A stretch of 64,000 nucleotides of DNA from Toxotes chatareus (lineage: Eukaryota; Chordata; Actinopteri; Toxotidae): NCBI GenBank assembly GCA_016801885.1, contig CM028897.1, positions 16,058,501 to 16,122,500 on the forward strand, written 5' to 3'. Numbering within the stretch: position 1 is the stretch's first letter; every line of letters begins with the position of its first letter. Made by a program: the position numbers and the translations under genes. A model generated the notes under the pieces. The model worked only from the letters and a program-made list of their open reading frames with translations. It was not told the DNA's origin and searched no databases. This document shows positions 13,077 through 25,300 of the stretch, piece by piece.

Positions 13077-16000
13077 ATGAGAGGCTCTTATGGAGACAGA
13101 GATAGAGACCGTGGCCGTGACAGAGGGTAAGCAGCGAAGTCAACGCAGTCAGTTAGCATGTGAGCTAATTTGCTACCGCAAGGCGTTAGTTGTCAGTATA
13201 TATAAGTGTTTTGATGTGTTTGTTGCCATTAACAGTGATACCATCAACACTATAACATACCTAAACTTAGCTATTCAATGTGTGTATCATTATATTGTAG
13301 CAGTCCTCGTTTCGGGTCCAGCAGAGGTGGTCCACCACCGGGAAAAAAGTTTGGGAACCCCGGGGACCGTTTACGAAAGAAGAGATGGGACTTGGACGAG
13401 CTTCCCAAATTTGAGAAGAACTTCTATAATGAACATTCTGAAGTGCAGCGAATGAGCCAGGTATTCCTGCAGTATCACAGTCACACCTCCTGGTTCAGCT
13501 TCATAAAACAAACCTTTGTTATGGTCAAGAAAAAAGAGGCTAGTGTAATTTTCAGATTTGTAATGCAGCTCTGATTGTTAGTCTGTGAAGCCTGGTTAGG
13601 TTTACACACTCAGTTGTTGTCTTGTGTTTTCAGTATGATGTTGACGAGTATCGCAGGAAGAAGGAAATCACTGTTCGAGGTTCAGGCTGCCCAAAGCCTG
13701 TCACCAGCTTCCATCAGGCACAGTTTCCCCGTAAGCACGTGCATACTGTGCATGAGAATCTGCACATGCAAAACTGTGCAACAGTGACATACACTGCCAC
13801 AACAACTACATTAAATCTGCTGGTTGCTTACAGAAATAAGCAGAGGGTGTTTCTTTCCTGCCTGTCCATATAGAATACGTAATGGATGTACTGATGCAGC
13901 AGAACTTCAAGGAGCCCACAGCCATTCAGGCACAAGGTTTCCCCCTTGCCCTCAGCGGGAGAGACATGGTGGGCATTGCTCAGACTGGCTCTGGGAAGAC
14001 CTTATCGGTGAGATGCATTGCTTCCTCTGCTCCTGCACATGCAAAGATGAAAACATAACGTACTGACGTCTCTCCTTTTTCTTTCTTCAGTATCTCCTGC
14101 CTGCAATTGTGCACATCAACCATCAGCCCTACTTGGAACGTGGCGATGGACCCATTGTACGTAAAGAGAAACCACATTCACTGAGTATTCTGCTTTGGGA
14201 TGTCAGAGTTCACAAGAATGATATTAAAAGTCCTCTTAACACAACATTTAAGTGTGTATACTATAAACAGTGTATTCTTATGGCATTACATTTGTGCCTT
14301 TTAGTGCTTGGTTCTGGCCCCAACGAGAGAACTGGCGCAGCAGGTCCAGCAGGTGGCATATGACTATGGAAAGTCATCCCGGATCAAAAGCACTTGTGTG
14401 TATGGGGGAGCTCCTAAGGGACCCCAAATCCGAGACCTGGAGAGAGGTGAGGAGTGTCTGCTGTTTGGATTAACGCTAACGCTGCTTTGAGTCACATAAC
14501 TAATTATTCCGTTTATCTCTCTCAGGCGTTGAGATCTGCATTGCCACGCCGGGGCGTTTGATTGACTTCCTTGAAGCTGGAAAGACCAACCTGCGACGCT
14601 GTACATACCTAGTTCTAGATGAAGCTGACCGCATGCTGGACATGGGTTTTGAACCACAGATTCGCAAAATTGTGGACCAGATTAGGGTAAAGCCAATCAT
14701 TTTTTAATAGAATATTAGTGTATGTCTTTTAGCCACATAGAAATAAATGCATTAACAGCTTATGCTTTATGTTTTTGTGTGTTTTTATTAAATGAAGCAG
14801 TAATGTTAGTGTCTCACATGTTGTTTATTTGATGTGCTCTTTGCCCAGCCTGACAGACAAACACTGATGTGGAGCGCCACCTGGCCTAAAGAGGTTCGCC
14901 AGCTGGCGGAAGACTTCCTGAAGGACTATGTCCAAATCAATGTCGGAGCGCTGGAACTCAGTGCCAACCACAACATCCTTCAGATAGTTGATGTCTGTGT
15001 GGAGAGTGAGAAGGACCACAAGTAAGAGGTTTTTCACTTAGCAGATCTTTCTTTTCCTGGCTTGGTTAATTACAGTTTGGTTTGTGTTGTTTACAGCCCT
15101 CTTCCTGTTTAGTATTTCTTTCTTAACTCTTCATACTCTTTTCCTGTTTGTTTTATCTCTTTCCTGCCCTTCTCTATCCTCAAGTTAATGATTGTAGCAC
15201 CTTTTTTTTGAAGTGATAAACTATGCTGTGGTGGTAAACATACTAACGTATGTATGTATGTATAACTTGAAATTAGTGTGTATCTGCTATTTACTTTTTG
15301 GTTTTATCTCCACAGGTTGATCCAGCTGATGGAGGAGATTATGGCTGAGAAAGAGAACAAGACCATCATCTTTGTGGAGACCAAGAAACGATGTGACGAC
15401 CTCACACGCAGAATGAGACGCGACGGGTGAGTACACCCTGTGCAGTTGTTATCATGCATGATCGTGTTCACCGTGTCCTGTAGCTCACTTAGAGCTCTGT
15501 GTGAGAGGGCAGATGGAGAACATCCTTTCTAGGATAAAGAAAGCATTGTTAAATCTGTCAAAGGCACGGTGATATCGACTGGTTAAAACGATATGGTTAT
15601 ATCTCACGGGTTGCCTTTTGTGTTTTTGTTTTTTTTTTGTCTAGGTGGCCAGCGATGTGCATTCATGGCGACAAGAGCCAGCCAGAGAGAGACTGGGTGT
15701 TGTCAGGTACAACAAACACACCGACATTTTGACTGACATGACAACAGTGACTTTACTGTATTGTTCTCTTTTCTTTGATGTTGTCTCTTCGCTCTCGACC
15801 ATTTTCTGTTCTTTGTCTCGTGTCGCAGAGTTCCGTAGCGGCAAAGCTCCCATCCTCATCGCTACCGACGTGGCCTCGCGTGGTTTGGGTATGTCCTGTG
15901 TGCTCAAGTACAGAGCAAACAATTTCCTCAGCATAACAGCACGCTGATGTGGTACACAGACAAGACCATGTAATATGTAGAATAATTTGAACAGAGATTA

Positions 16001-16336
16001 GTATAATAATCAGGCTTTTCACTGCATGTTAATATACAGTAGAGTTAAGATCAAAAGTCAGCCACAGACACATACAGATTTGCTTTTCTTTCATAGCATA
16101 CATGATGCTTCTCAGATAAAGGATGTATCTAAGAGGCATATCATATTTTAAGCGGGATTTCCTGTGAAGATTTAAGCCACTTTGCTCTGTTGAATAATCC
16201 TGAGAAACACTGAACATAGGAATGATGTTGAATGAAGTGTGAAGATGTAAGGGGTGAGGCTAGTGAAGTAGCCCCTTACAGGATGGCAATCAACCTTTAA
16301 CCTAATTCTGTGTTCATTTGTTTTCTTTTCATTTTG

Positions 16337-16367
<31 letters not shown>

Positions 16368-19300
16368 TTGTTTGTTTCCAAGTCTCTCTTCCGGCAACTA
16401 GAAGCACACAGGCCCACGGGAGCCTGCAGCCGGACCTAGGCATGACAAATCGAAAGCTGACTTGGGGAGAGAGACGGCCTGATTAATCATTCCCAGACAC
16501 AGCCATCTCTGCTGAAAACCTAGAACAGTGCCCGCAAACAAAACTCTTCCCCCCTCCCAGGACACTGGCTCCCTGGACGACAGAGGGGGGGGGGCAAGCG
16601 CGGGATGCTGCTGGGCTTCCAAATTTGATCCTAGGGTCGGGGGCGGCGGTCAGGTGAGAGGGCGAAGAGGGGGGTGTGGAGCAGGGTGGGCTCCCCTTGG
16701 CCATGCCATCATCACAGTGACGCACCACGCCTTTTCCTGATTAGATTAACTCAGATTCACCCAGTGACTTTTGACCAGTTTTCAGTATCTGTATTTATTC
16801 TGATGGGATATGGATTAAGAAAACTTTTCTGCATAGTCCTTGAGGAGATACATTTCCATTCCCAACACCAAACTTTGGACAACAAATTTTTTTTAAACTA
16901 AATTAGTCCTGCAGATATTACTCTTAAATAGACGATACTTAAGTTTTGTGAAGCTGAGATACGGTGGTGTGTTACCAGAAGACAGAGAAACAGACAACTG
17001 CCAGGAAGTGAGGGTGGAAAGCAGCCAAAGCCGGGCATGGACGGCTGTGCTGGAGGCTCCCCTCTGAACTGCCCCCTGATGCCAGCCCCTGACACCCCCC
17101 CACCACCACTGGCTGTGCCGGCCGGCCTCTCCCTCTGCGGACGTCATGTCTGGTCCTGGCTGGCAGGAGTCCTGGCCTGGAGGAGCCACCTCTCTATAAT
17201 CAGTTACCCTCTCTTTCACTCTTGTTCCTTTCTGTCCTTTCTTTTCGCTCTCTGGATTTCTCTGCCTCTCTCTCACATCATTTCTGCTTTTCCTTCTGTC
17301 ATTTTCTGTCCTGGTCATCATTTCTCCCCCTCTTTTGCTCATTTCTTAAATGTTTCCTTCTTTCTCTCATCTCTTCTCTCTACCTCTTTCCACCACCCTT
17401 TCCCTTCAACCCCCTATTATCTTCTTCTTGTTTTCTTTTGACCATTTCTGACCCCTGTCCTTTTTGTCCTTTGCCCCCCCTTTCCCCAAATCCACCTTGT
17501 TTCCTTCTTTTCTTTGTATACATTATACCAGACCACCAGTTATGTCTGTAAATAACCCTCCAACTCTTGATGACTTGCTAAACCGCCCCCCCCCCCCTCC
17601 ACATAAGGATTAGCACAAACTTTCAGGACTCAAATTCCCTAGCAGAGCCCGCATTCAGATCCCTCTTACAGAAAACTTCCACACGTCTCCTCCTTAGCGT
17701 CTGTTTCTTGTTACTAAACTTGAAAAGCTGGGCTCTATGATACCACTGCCTTTGGAAGTGACCTGGGAGGCATTTGGAACAAGACAGCCCATGAGAAAGT
17801 CTGCCACTCCAACACCCCACATCTTGACTAGACATGACTTGTTCCAGACACACACTGATGTAAGAAACAGCAGATGAAGGATTTAAGATCCTTGAAGTTT
17901 ACATGAAATAATCCAGTAAAGGCCTCTCCATACATCACCTTGTACTACAAACAGCATATCCCAGCAGTACTGTCTCCAGGTCATTAAAAGGCTGGGGGAC
18001 ACGAAGAGGCACAAATAAGACTAGAGTAGGACCGCATCCCAGCACAGTCTGGCTGGAGCTCTGACCCAGACAGTTTCCAGCTTTGGGAGTGTTATGGAGG
18101 AGTGGCGAGGTGGGAGAAGGGACTGCTTTTGTCCTGTGCGCTCTCCTCCTACCCCTGCAGACCTCCCAGGACTGGTGATGGGTAGGGGGACAGAGGGGTA
18201 ACTTTGTAAAAGTCATCACTAAATCTCTGAGACAGGGTAAGTACTGTACCTCAACACCACCACCACCACCACCCTTTCCCCCGTTTTCTCCTCCGCCAGC
18301 CTTCCTCATTATGCTTCCAAAACAAGACTTTGTTTTTCTGTAATCAGCAGTGTTTTCTGAGCCCTTTGTCAACTGTAATGAGAAACAGACCTCTAATTTG
18401 TTTGGAACAGATTCTTTTCCTAACCGCAATTAACTTTCTCAGTTGATCCTCTTGGACCATTACTCAGCAGTCGCTTCAGACTGCTGAATCTGTCTTTTAC
18501 ACAAGAATCACCTGTTGAGGTTTAAGTTCAGGGTCACTTGCTTCTCAAAAATCAGTTTCTCCCTTTCTTTAAATTTCACTTAAGTTCTTCAGCAAACCTC
18601 TAACTTTTTCATCATTCAGTTGATTTGTAGCTTTGGCTGCACATAACCTATTTGCATGTTTGCAAGTACTTAATTGTTAAACCAGATTATTGAGCCCTGT
18701 TTTGTAATTGGCCTGGTAAGTAAATTTATTTTCTAATTTTAGATTTTACAAATAGTCAGCTAACTTGACAGGTAAGTGATGCTCTCAGAGGATGATGGGT
18801 GTCTTGCAGGTATTGTCTGTCTCAATGTTCCCACGTTTCAAAAGCACAAAACTTCAAATTCACAACCAGTGTTAGTTTTGTTCTGACTTCTGTTTTTATC
18901 TTTTCCGTCCCTGTAACTGATCCCATCACATCACCCCTTCCCAACCCTACTACTGCCGCCTCAAATGTCGATGAAAGATGTGGAGGATGTCAAGTTTGTC
19001 ATCAATTATGACTATCCCAGCTCGTCGGAGGACTACATCCATCGCATCGGTCGTACGGCCCGCAGCACTAACAAAGGCACTGCCTACACCTTCTTCACTC
19101 CGGGGAACCTCCGACAGGCCCGCGAGCTGATCCGGGTGCTGGAGGAGGCCCGACAGGCCATCAATCCCAAACTGCTGCAGCTGGTTGACACTGGACGTGG
19201 AGGAGGCGGAGGAGGTGAGGGACATGTCCTGCTGGATTAGATAACTATGGACTTTATATGCAGCTTTGACTTTATAAATTTATCCCAGTGTCTCTAATAT

Positions 19301-19922
19301 GACGTTATTGTGAAAGATGGGATAAAAAGGAGCTTTGGCCCATAAACACATAGTTGTTTGTCTGAATGGGCCATTTTGGAGATTGATGGAAACTCACTTA
19401 CCTTTTCTGTTTGTCCACTCTCTCTCGTCATTTCTAGGTGGCCGTCCCCGTTTCCGAGGCAGCTCCAATTCCAATAATCCCAACCTGATGTACCAGGACG
19501 AGTGTGATCGGCGAATGCGCTCTGTGGGCGGGGGCGGCGGTTCCAAGGACAGCCGCGGCGGCAGTGGCAACTACAGTCGTGGCAGTCGAGATAGCCGCGG
19601 TGGAAGCAGCCGGGATGGGGACCGCTCCTCCTCCTCTTCCTCCTCCTACAGAGATCGCAGTGGCAGGGACGGAGGACGCAGCTATGGTTCCAGCTCCAAC
19701 TCGTATGACCAGTACCAGAATAACGGTGGCGGCCAGTACAGCAGCACCAGGGGCGCCTCTGGTTCAGGGGGCGATGGAGTGGCCCCACCGCCGTCAGCGG
19801 TTCCACAGCCTCTGATGGCTCAGCAGTTCAACCCTCCGCAGCCCATGATGGGCCTGATGGGGCACTCACCATTCCAGTTTGCTCCTCCACCACCACCGCC
19901 TCCTCCCTCAGGCAGAAAGTAA
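13077..19922 (+). CDS. ddx17: DDX17 (p72), DEAD-box RNA helicase and transcription coregulator
   Basis: Exons are 13077-13126, 13301-13460, 13634-13730, 13874-14007, 14091-14156, 14305-14446, 14526-14686, 14849-15021, 15316-15426, 15645-15706, 15829-15888, 18978-19214 and 19438-19922. They sum to 1938 nt (645 residues; human p72 is 650). All core motifs are visible: Q motif near residues 114-121, motif I AQTGSGKT 138-145, PTRELA, DEAD 248-251, SAT 279-281, RGLDVED near 404-409 and HRIGRTAR 427-434. The C-terminus is Gly/Ser/Arg-rich and ends in a poly-proline stretch before GRK. The start MRGSYGDRDRD and the PNLMYQDECDRR block separate DDX17 from DDX5. The protein acts in the nucleus on splicing, microRNA processing and nuclear-receptor-dependent transcription; these roles are known for the family. 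The donor after exon 5 (ATT followed by GTACGT) is set by the next exon's CLVLAPTREL frame. Confidence 0.96.
15889..18977 (+). other. ddx17: Large ddx17 intron 11
   Basis: This is by far the longest intron of the gene (3.1 kb; most others are under 350 bases). It separates helicase motif V (RGL/DVED) from motif VI. It holds GC-richer segments at about 16380-16740 and 16960-17200, a C/T-rich stretch 17210-17520, and a long non-repetitive part 17620-18250. The true acceptor (GATGAAAG before ATGTGGAGG) is unusual because its pyrimidine tract is more than 15 bases away, while a stronger-looking TCTTGCAG acceptor ends at 18809. Confidence 0.75.
18253..18273. repeat. (CAC)n short tandem repeat
   Basis: About six to seven ACC/CAC units within ddx17 intron 11. 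Confidence 0.85.
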
Positions 19923-20905
19923 TGTAATCTGTGCACCACAGTCACACACAGCACAACACACAGCACACCCACTCACACAGGCAGTTTCAAAGTTAGTCAG
20001 ATTTGTCTTGATTACAAGGATGTAGTCCTTGGCACTGCAACATCAACATTCCAGTTATGAGCTGCAACACATCAGTGCACTGTGCTTTAAAGTTCTTTAT
20101 TTCTTCAGCATCAATATGGTTTTAAAACATCTAGACTGGTTCCCAGATTGGTTATTAAGTGGTCAACCATTAAGTGGTTTTGACTTTTTAGTTTAAAGTC
20201 ATTCAGCATTAGTCATTTAGTTTGACAGAAGTTTGTCTTTGTCACTTTGTTATAATTGTCTTGAAAAAAAAATTCTCTTTTATACAAACATGGTGTTTTT
20301 GTATTGTGAGCCTCTTTATGTGAGCTGGCACAGAGGATTTATATAGTATCTGATTTTCCCTCTAGGTGTATCCAAGGTAGGTGCTGAAGTTCATTCTTGT
20401 ATATACACTTGTTTCTGTTTTAGGTTCAATATCTTTATTTTTGGATTTGAACCTTTGTAAGTCACAAGATCAGTTTGAATTACTGAAGGATGGGGGATGG
20501 GGATCCTGATGTATCTTGAGCAAAAGGGTGAAAAGATTTATATATTTTTTTCCATAATGGGACTTTTGCCTTTTTTCGAACACTTGCTTTGAATTTACTC
20601 TTGATGATTTCATGACACAGATTATTAATTTAGGCCTTATAGAGGCAACTCTGCAGGGGCTTGTGCAGCCATGGCACCAGTCCAAGCAACACGCATGTAA
20701 AATAGCTTTTCTTTCTTTCAGTATTTTCTAAGTTTGTGTACTAACAGATATCCTGAGTCCTGCCCCAGGTTACCTTATTCAGTCTATCACCAGGGTAATT
20801 AAGTCTTTGCTGCAGTGATAACTGGTATTTTCCTAGCTAATAGTGAGTCCCTTTTTACAGTTTGTTTTTCACGTTTAATAAAGCTCTTCAACGTATCATT
20901 GTGTA
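19923..20905 (+). other. ddx17: ddx17 3'UTR and poly(A) signal
   Basis: A roughly 0.96 kb 3'UTR with an AATAAA at 20877-20882. I see no other gene. It ends about 165 bases before the opposing gga1 poly(A) signal. Confidence 0.65.
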
Positions 20906-21029
20906 CTGTTTAAATCCTCAATGCTGAAATCGTGGAGGTGGACAGCAGCTTTGGGTACTGTACTGTGGACTGTTCATGTGGTGGGAGTGGAAGCTGTTCC
21001 CTGCAACACAAACGAACATGCCTTCAGGT

Positions 21030-22325
21030 CACCAAGAAAAAAAACTTTATTACCCATTTGGAATATTTTACCAGTGTTATTCTCTTGCACATAGCACAAG
21101 TCAAATGTACACAACAGAACTGCCATCATTGGTATTTACAAAGCAGTTGTATTGGAGATTAGTGCAGTGGAATGTGATTGAGAGCCTGTGGGGGGAGGAG
21201 GTGTTCAGCGTAGCTGACATGCATCGCAGACCGTAGAAACAAGTTGGACACGTTTGAGATGGACGCCGGGCTCGAGAGCACCCGTGTGCCGCTCAGTTTG
21301 CATATGCTCAAGTTTTTGATAATTTTACCCAATAACTGCTAAAATACTTCACTTAAATCACAAGCTAAAGAAAAGATCTGTCAAAATTTAACTTTCATCC
21401 TACAGAAAATGCTTTGAATATATTAAGGATTTAAGGTTATAATGTAGCTGATGTGTATCTGAAACTGGAGACCTAATATGACTGACATGTAACAGATGAG
21501 GAAAAACAAATCCATCCAAATGCACTAAACTTTAAATAAAAGTTAGAACTGCAAAATAGGCACATATGGCAGATAATACACAACTCTGATGTTACAGTAA
21601 ATTTTGTTCTTTACGTAAGATGAGTAAAAGACAGGGAAACTACTACGAAAAAAAAATTCACTGTGCAAATCAGAAAGTGGACTCAGTCACTGCGAAAGAA
21701 ACAAGTGATATTCACTCAACACACGAATAGACGCCACAAAAAAAGTTGATTACGTATAGCTCTGTTTTGCAAACTAAGATGAACTGCATTTATGTAATGT
21801 TTATGTTCTTTCCCTCCTGCTGTGCTGGAGTTTGCGAGCATTGTGTCTCATGTTGGCAGAGCATGCAGAGGTGAAGGTAAATGCAACTGATGATGGATTT
21901 AAATTGATTTGTGCCCTAGCTGAGGATTAAAAAAAAAAAACAAAGAAAAGAGAAATCAGGCACACCAAATGAGCAAATACCCACACGTTGTTGTTTTCTT
22001 CCTTCGTAGCATTGCTTGTTAAAACAAAAAAAAAAAAAAAAAAGATGACAAGACTGCAACAACTTTGGGGAAGCAGTTGCAGGTTTGTTTTAAAGCAGCC
22101 ACATACAGCAGACTAGACGTGACTCATTTAGAGCAAAGCATACGCACGTTACACTGACTGAGCATGAGCCTAATCCCAGGAAAACAATCAATACCAATCA
22201 AAGAAAGTACAATGTGATTACAAAGGAAAACAGGCTTATGCAGACTGTTGATTCGGGGAGTTGGTTTAGAAGGAAGCGAAGTCTGAAAGTAGAGTCTGTC
22301 TGGTAGTGTTGGTTGTGTTTAAATG
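21030..22325 (-). other. gga1: gga1 3'UTR and poly(A) signal
   Basis: On the minus strand the UTR runs from the gga1 stop at 22326 to an AATAAA read from 21052 down to 21047. Two A-rich runs (21931-21941 and 22024-22043) lie inside it. No open frame of interest. The extent is inferred from the signal only. Confidence 0.55.
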
Positions 22326-25300
22326 CTATAGGTTCCCCCACGTCTCCGGAGAAGGAAACTGTTCTAGACTGCCGCTCTCACTGTGCTCCTGCTCTCCCAA
22401 GGTGAAGGTTAATCTGTACTGGAGCTGTACTTTCTCCTAAAGTGCACACACAGGATAGAAGAGGTGGACAGATACATGGTTAAACTTCCAGAGACCACTG
22501 GCTGGATGCACAACCTCTGTACTAAGCTCTTTGTTGTAAGTTAGAAGTAGAACATATCAGTGAGATGCAACCATGGTGACTACAGACTTATCACAGCCAT
22601 TACATTGTGTGTGATTTCCACAGTTTACTTGACCAGTGGCAGTAAAAGTAAAAAAGTGACATTTTGTTTTTTCTCCTTTCATTTTGTAATTCAGCTTGTA
22701 CGTCATTTAATTTCTTCTTCTCAGCTGTGGATTGACTGTCCCAGACAGAAAAGAGTCTGCAGAGTGGCATGTCTCTTAAGGGATCATTTCCTTTCAGGGA
22801 TTCCATTTCTAGCTGTGTGTATCAGCTGATTCAAAGTGCCGTGAAAGTAATTTAACATTTAAAACAGACACTTGACAAAACTAAGGTCTGACTCTGGTTA
22901 CAGTCATGAATAGTCCTGTTTGAGCAGTTGAAGCCTGGAGTGTGATTTTCACACATTGTAGATATTAAAAGTAGCTTTATGGTTTATTTTAAAGGGGACC
23001 ACCTGTGTCCATAGTTTAAAATCTTGGCCTACCTTGTTTGGGTTTGCCAGCAGCAGGATCTGTGTGACAGCAGCAGGAGGAAGGATGGGGTTGAAAGCTG
23101 GGAGCTCTGTTCCTGATGGGGGCTGCAGCTTCACTGCCATAGACTACAGTTCAAATGAAAAGAACAATATTCTCTCTTTACTGAGATGGTAAATTAGTCT
23201 TGGTGGTTTAATAATAATGTGTTTACAATATGAACTGTGCCTATATTCAGAGATCAAAAGCAGTGAATGACATAAGTGACCTAATATACTGTATCTAACA
23301 GGAGACAAAGGCCTTCAGCTTTCTCTCTGCTGACCTTTGGAGCTGTAGTCTCGAAGTTTATGTCGGTGACGGGGACAGGGGCCGAGGACAGCATGGAGAT
23401 GATCACCACCAGCACATCAGGACGAGACGGAGGCGAGTCTCGAGCAAAGTGAAAGAGAACCCGCAGGCTGTGCCCGTCAAACACAGTCACAGGTAACATA
23501 CTGCCTGTAAAATGAAAGAGCAGAAAGATGGAGAGAGCGAGAGAGAGAAAGGAAGAAGAAGAGCGTTTGATAAATCTGTACAAATGCACTTCCAGGTGGG
23601 CCGAGGCACAACGCTACTGAGTAACCTCAGTTTACTTACTGGGCTTAATGGATTCTAGCGGTACAAAAACATCAGTCAGGGTGACTTCAGCAGCAGGAGC
23701 CTCTGTGTGAGTCGGGGACATATCCAGCAACGTAGCTCCAAGGCTGGTCTGAGAGTTGAGCAGAGGTGCAGGGTGTTCAGAAGCAAAGGTTGGGATGGGG
23801 TTTGGGCCGACGTTGGCCCCAGACTTGCTCTGCAGATCTCTCAGAGTTGGTTTGGACTGCTGCTTGTCCCTAAAAGCAGAAGAATTTATAACTCCTCTCT
23901 ATGTGCTTGTGCCCACAAGTTTCACTCTATGTGTGATTAATAATGCTGATGGTGATACTGTAAGTATTTTTAGTAGCTGAGCTTAAAGGTATAGCAATTT
24001 CAAAAATCCCTCTTTTACCAATTTAATTTTTTTTCCATTGCTTCCCTTCCTTCCCCCAAAGCTACATTTGTGAATATCAAAGCAAAACTTAAAAAATACC
24101 AAGGCTATCTTAAGGCCGTTCCCCATAGTTTTTAAACAGTATTGTGACAGTCTTGGAATTGTGTTAATTAAATACCATTTGACCTGCAGGCCCTCTGGAG
24201 GCAGGGACTGCTGCAGCAGCGTCTTCCCCAGCAGGTCTAGCTCGTCCAGGGCCGAGTTCCCAGGGGTGGATCCCGATGAAAGGGGCTGAGAGTGGGAGGG
24301 TGGGTCTGGACTCAGGAGGAGACTGGGTGCTGCAGGGATGTCTGCGTCTATGCTGTCAGAGGACTGCAAGTAGAAAGTGTGTGTGTGATCTGGAGCAGTT
24401 TTAAGAGCAAATGTGCTAATGAGGACGTGCAAGTTTTGCAAATGACATTAATGTCACACATTCAAACTGTCACTGGACCATCACAGTTATATTTACTAAT
24501 AGCTGAATTCTCCCTCCGCTCACCTGGAAGGAGTCCCAGGCTGTGGAGTCCTCAGGCTGTGAGGGAGGGTTGGAGGTGTGTGTTCCCTCACTTAAACCTA
24601 TTGGATGCACAAATTAGTTATAATGCTTTGTAATTTGATTAACAGGCCGCAAAAAAAAGGTGTTTGCCGTCTGACAATTCTGTTACCGAGTGACATGAGC
24701 TCGTCGTCAAGGAGACTTATCCCCATCTCTTGTGAGGGGGCGTTGAGGCTGTCTGTCGGAGTGGGAAATTCTGGGAAGGATGGAGGCGACTGGGGTGATG
24801 TGTCCAATCCTGACAGATCGAGCAGTGCCGTCCCTCCTCCTCCTGTGAGAAATGGATTCAAGCGGGTTCATTTCAACGCTGAAGTGCTCAAAACAAAAAC
24901 AAATTACTATCAAATCAGTACACCTTGCATTTAATCGTTTTGTAGACTGCTAATTGTTAAAACCAATTCCCGTGGCACTCTCTCATGGTTTTTTTCTTTG
25001 TGCGCTCCAATGCTTCACCCACCTGTTTGTTTCTGTGTGTTTAATGTGTTGTTGCCGTTTACGATCTCCCCCTTCACCTGCTGTTTGTAGAGGTTGATGA
25101 CGTGAGTCAGGCTGTCGTTGGCCTGCAGGATCTCCGCTGTGGAAAGACACAACAAAATGCTCAGTATTGTTTTCATAGTGCTGATATCCGTCAAAAAAAA
25201 AAAAAGTCTGTTAAAGAAACGTAAGCTGGTGGATCAGAATACAAAAATATATCTAATCATCAATTTTAGATGACTACCTACTACTTCTGTACCTGTATTT

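Noticed and set aside
17037..17551. Plus-strand frames in ddx17 intron 11
   Set aside because: They arise from C/T-rich sequence, with low-complexity Ser/Leu/Phe/Pro products and no family match.
19294..19806. Minus-strand 170-residue frame over the last ddx17 exon
   Set aside because: An antisense shadow of the Gly/Ser/Arg-rich ddx17 tail.
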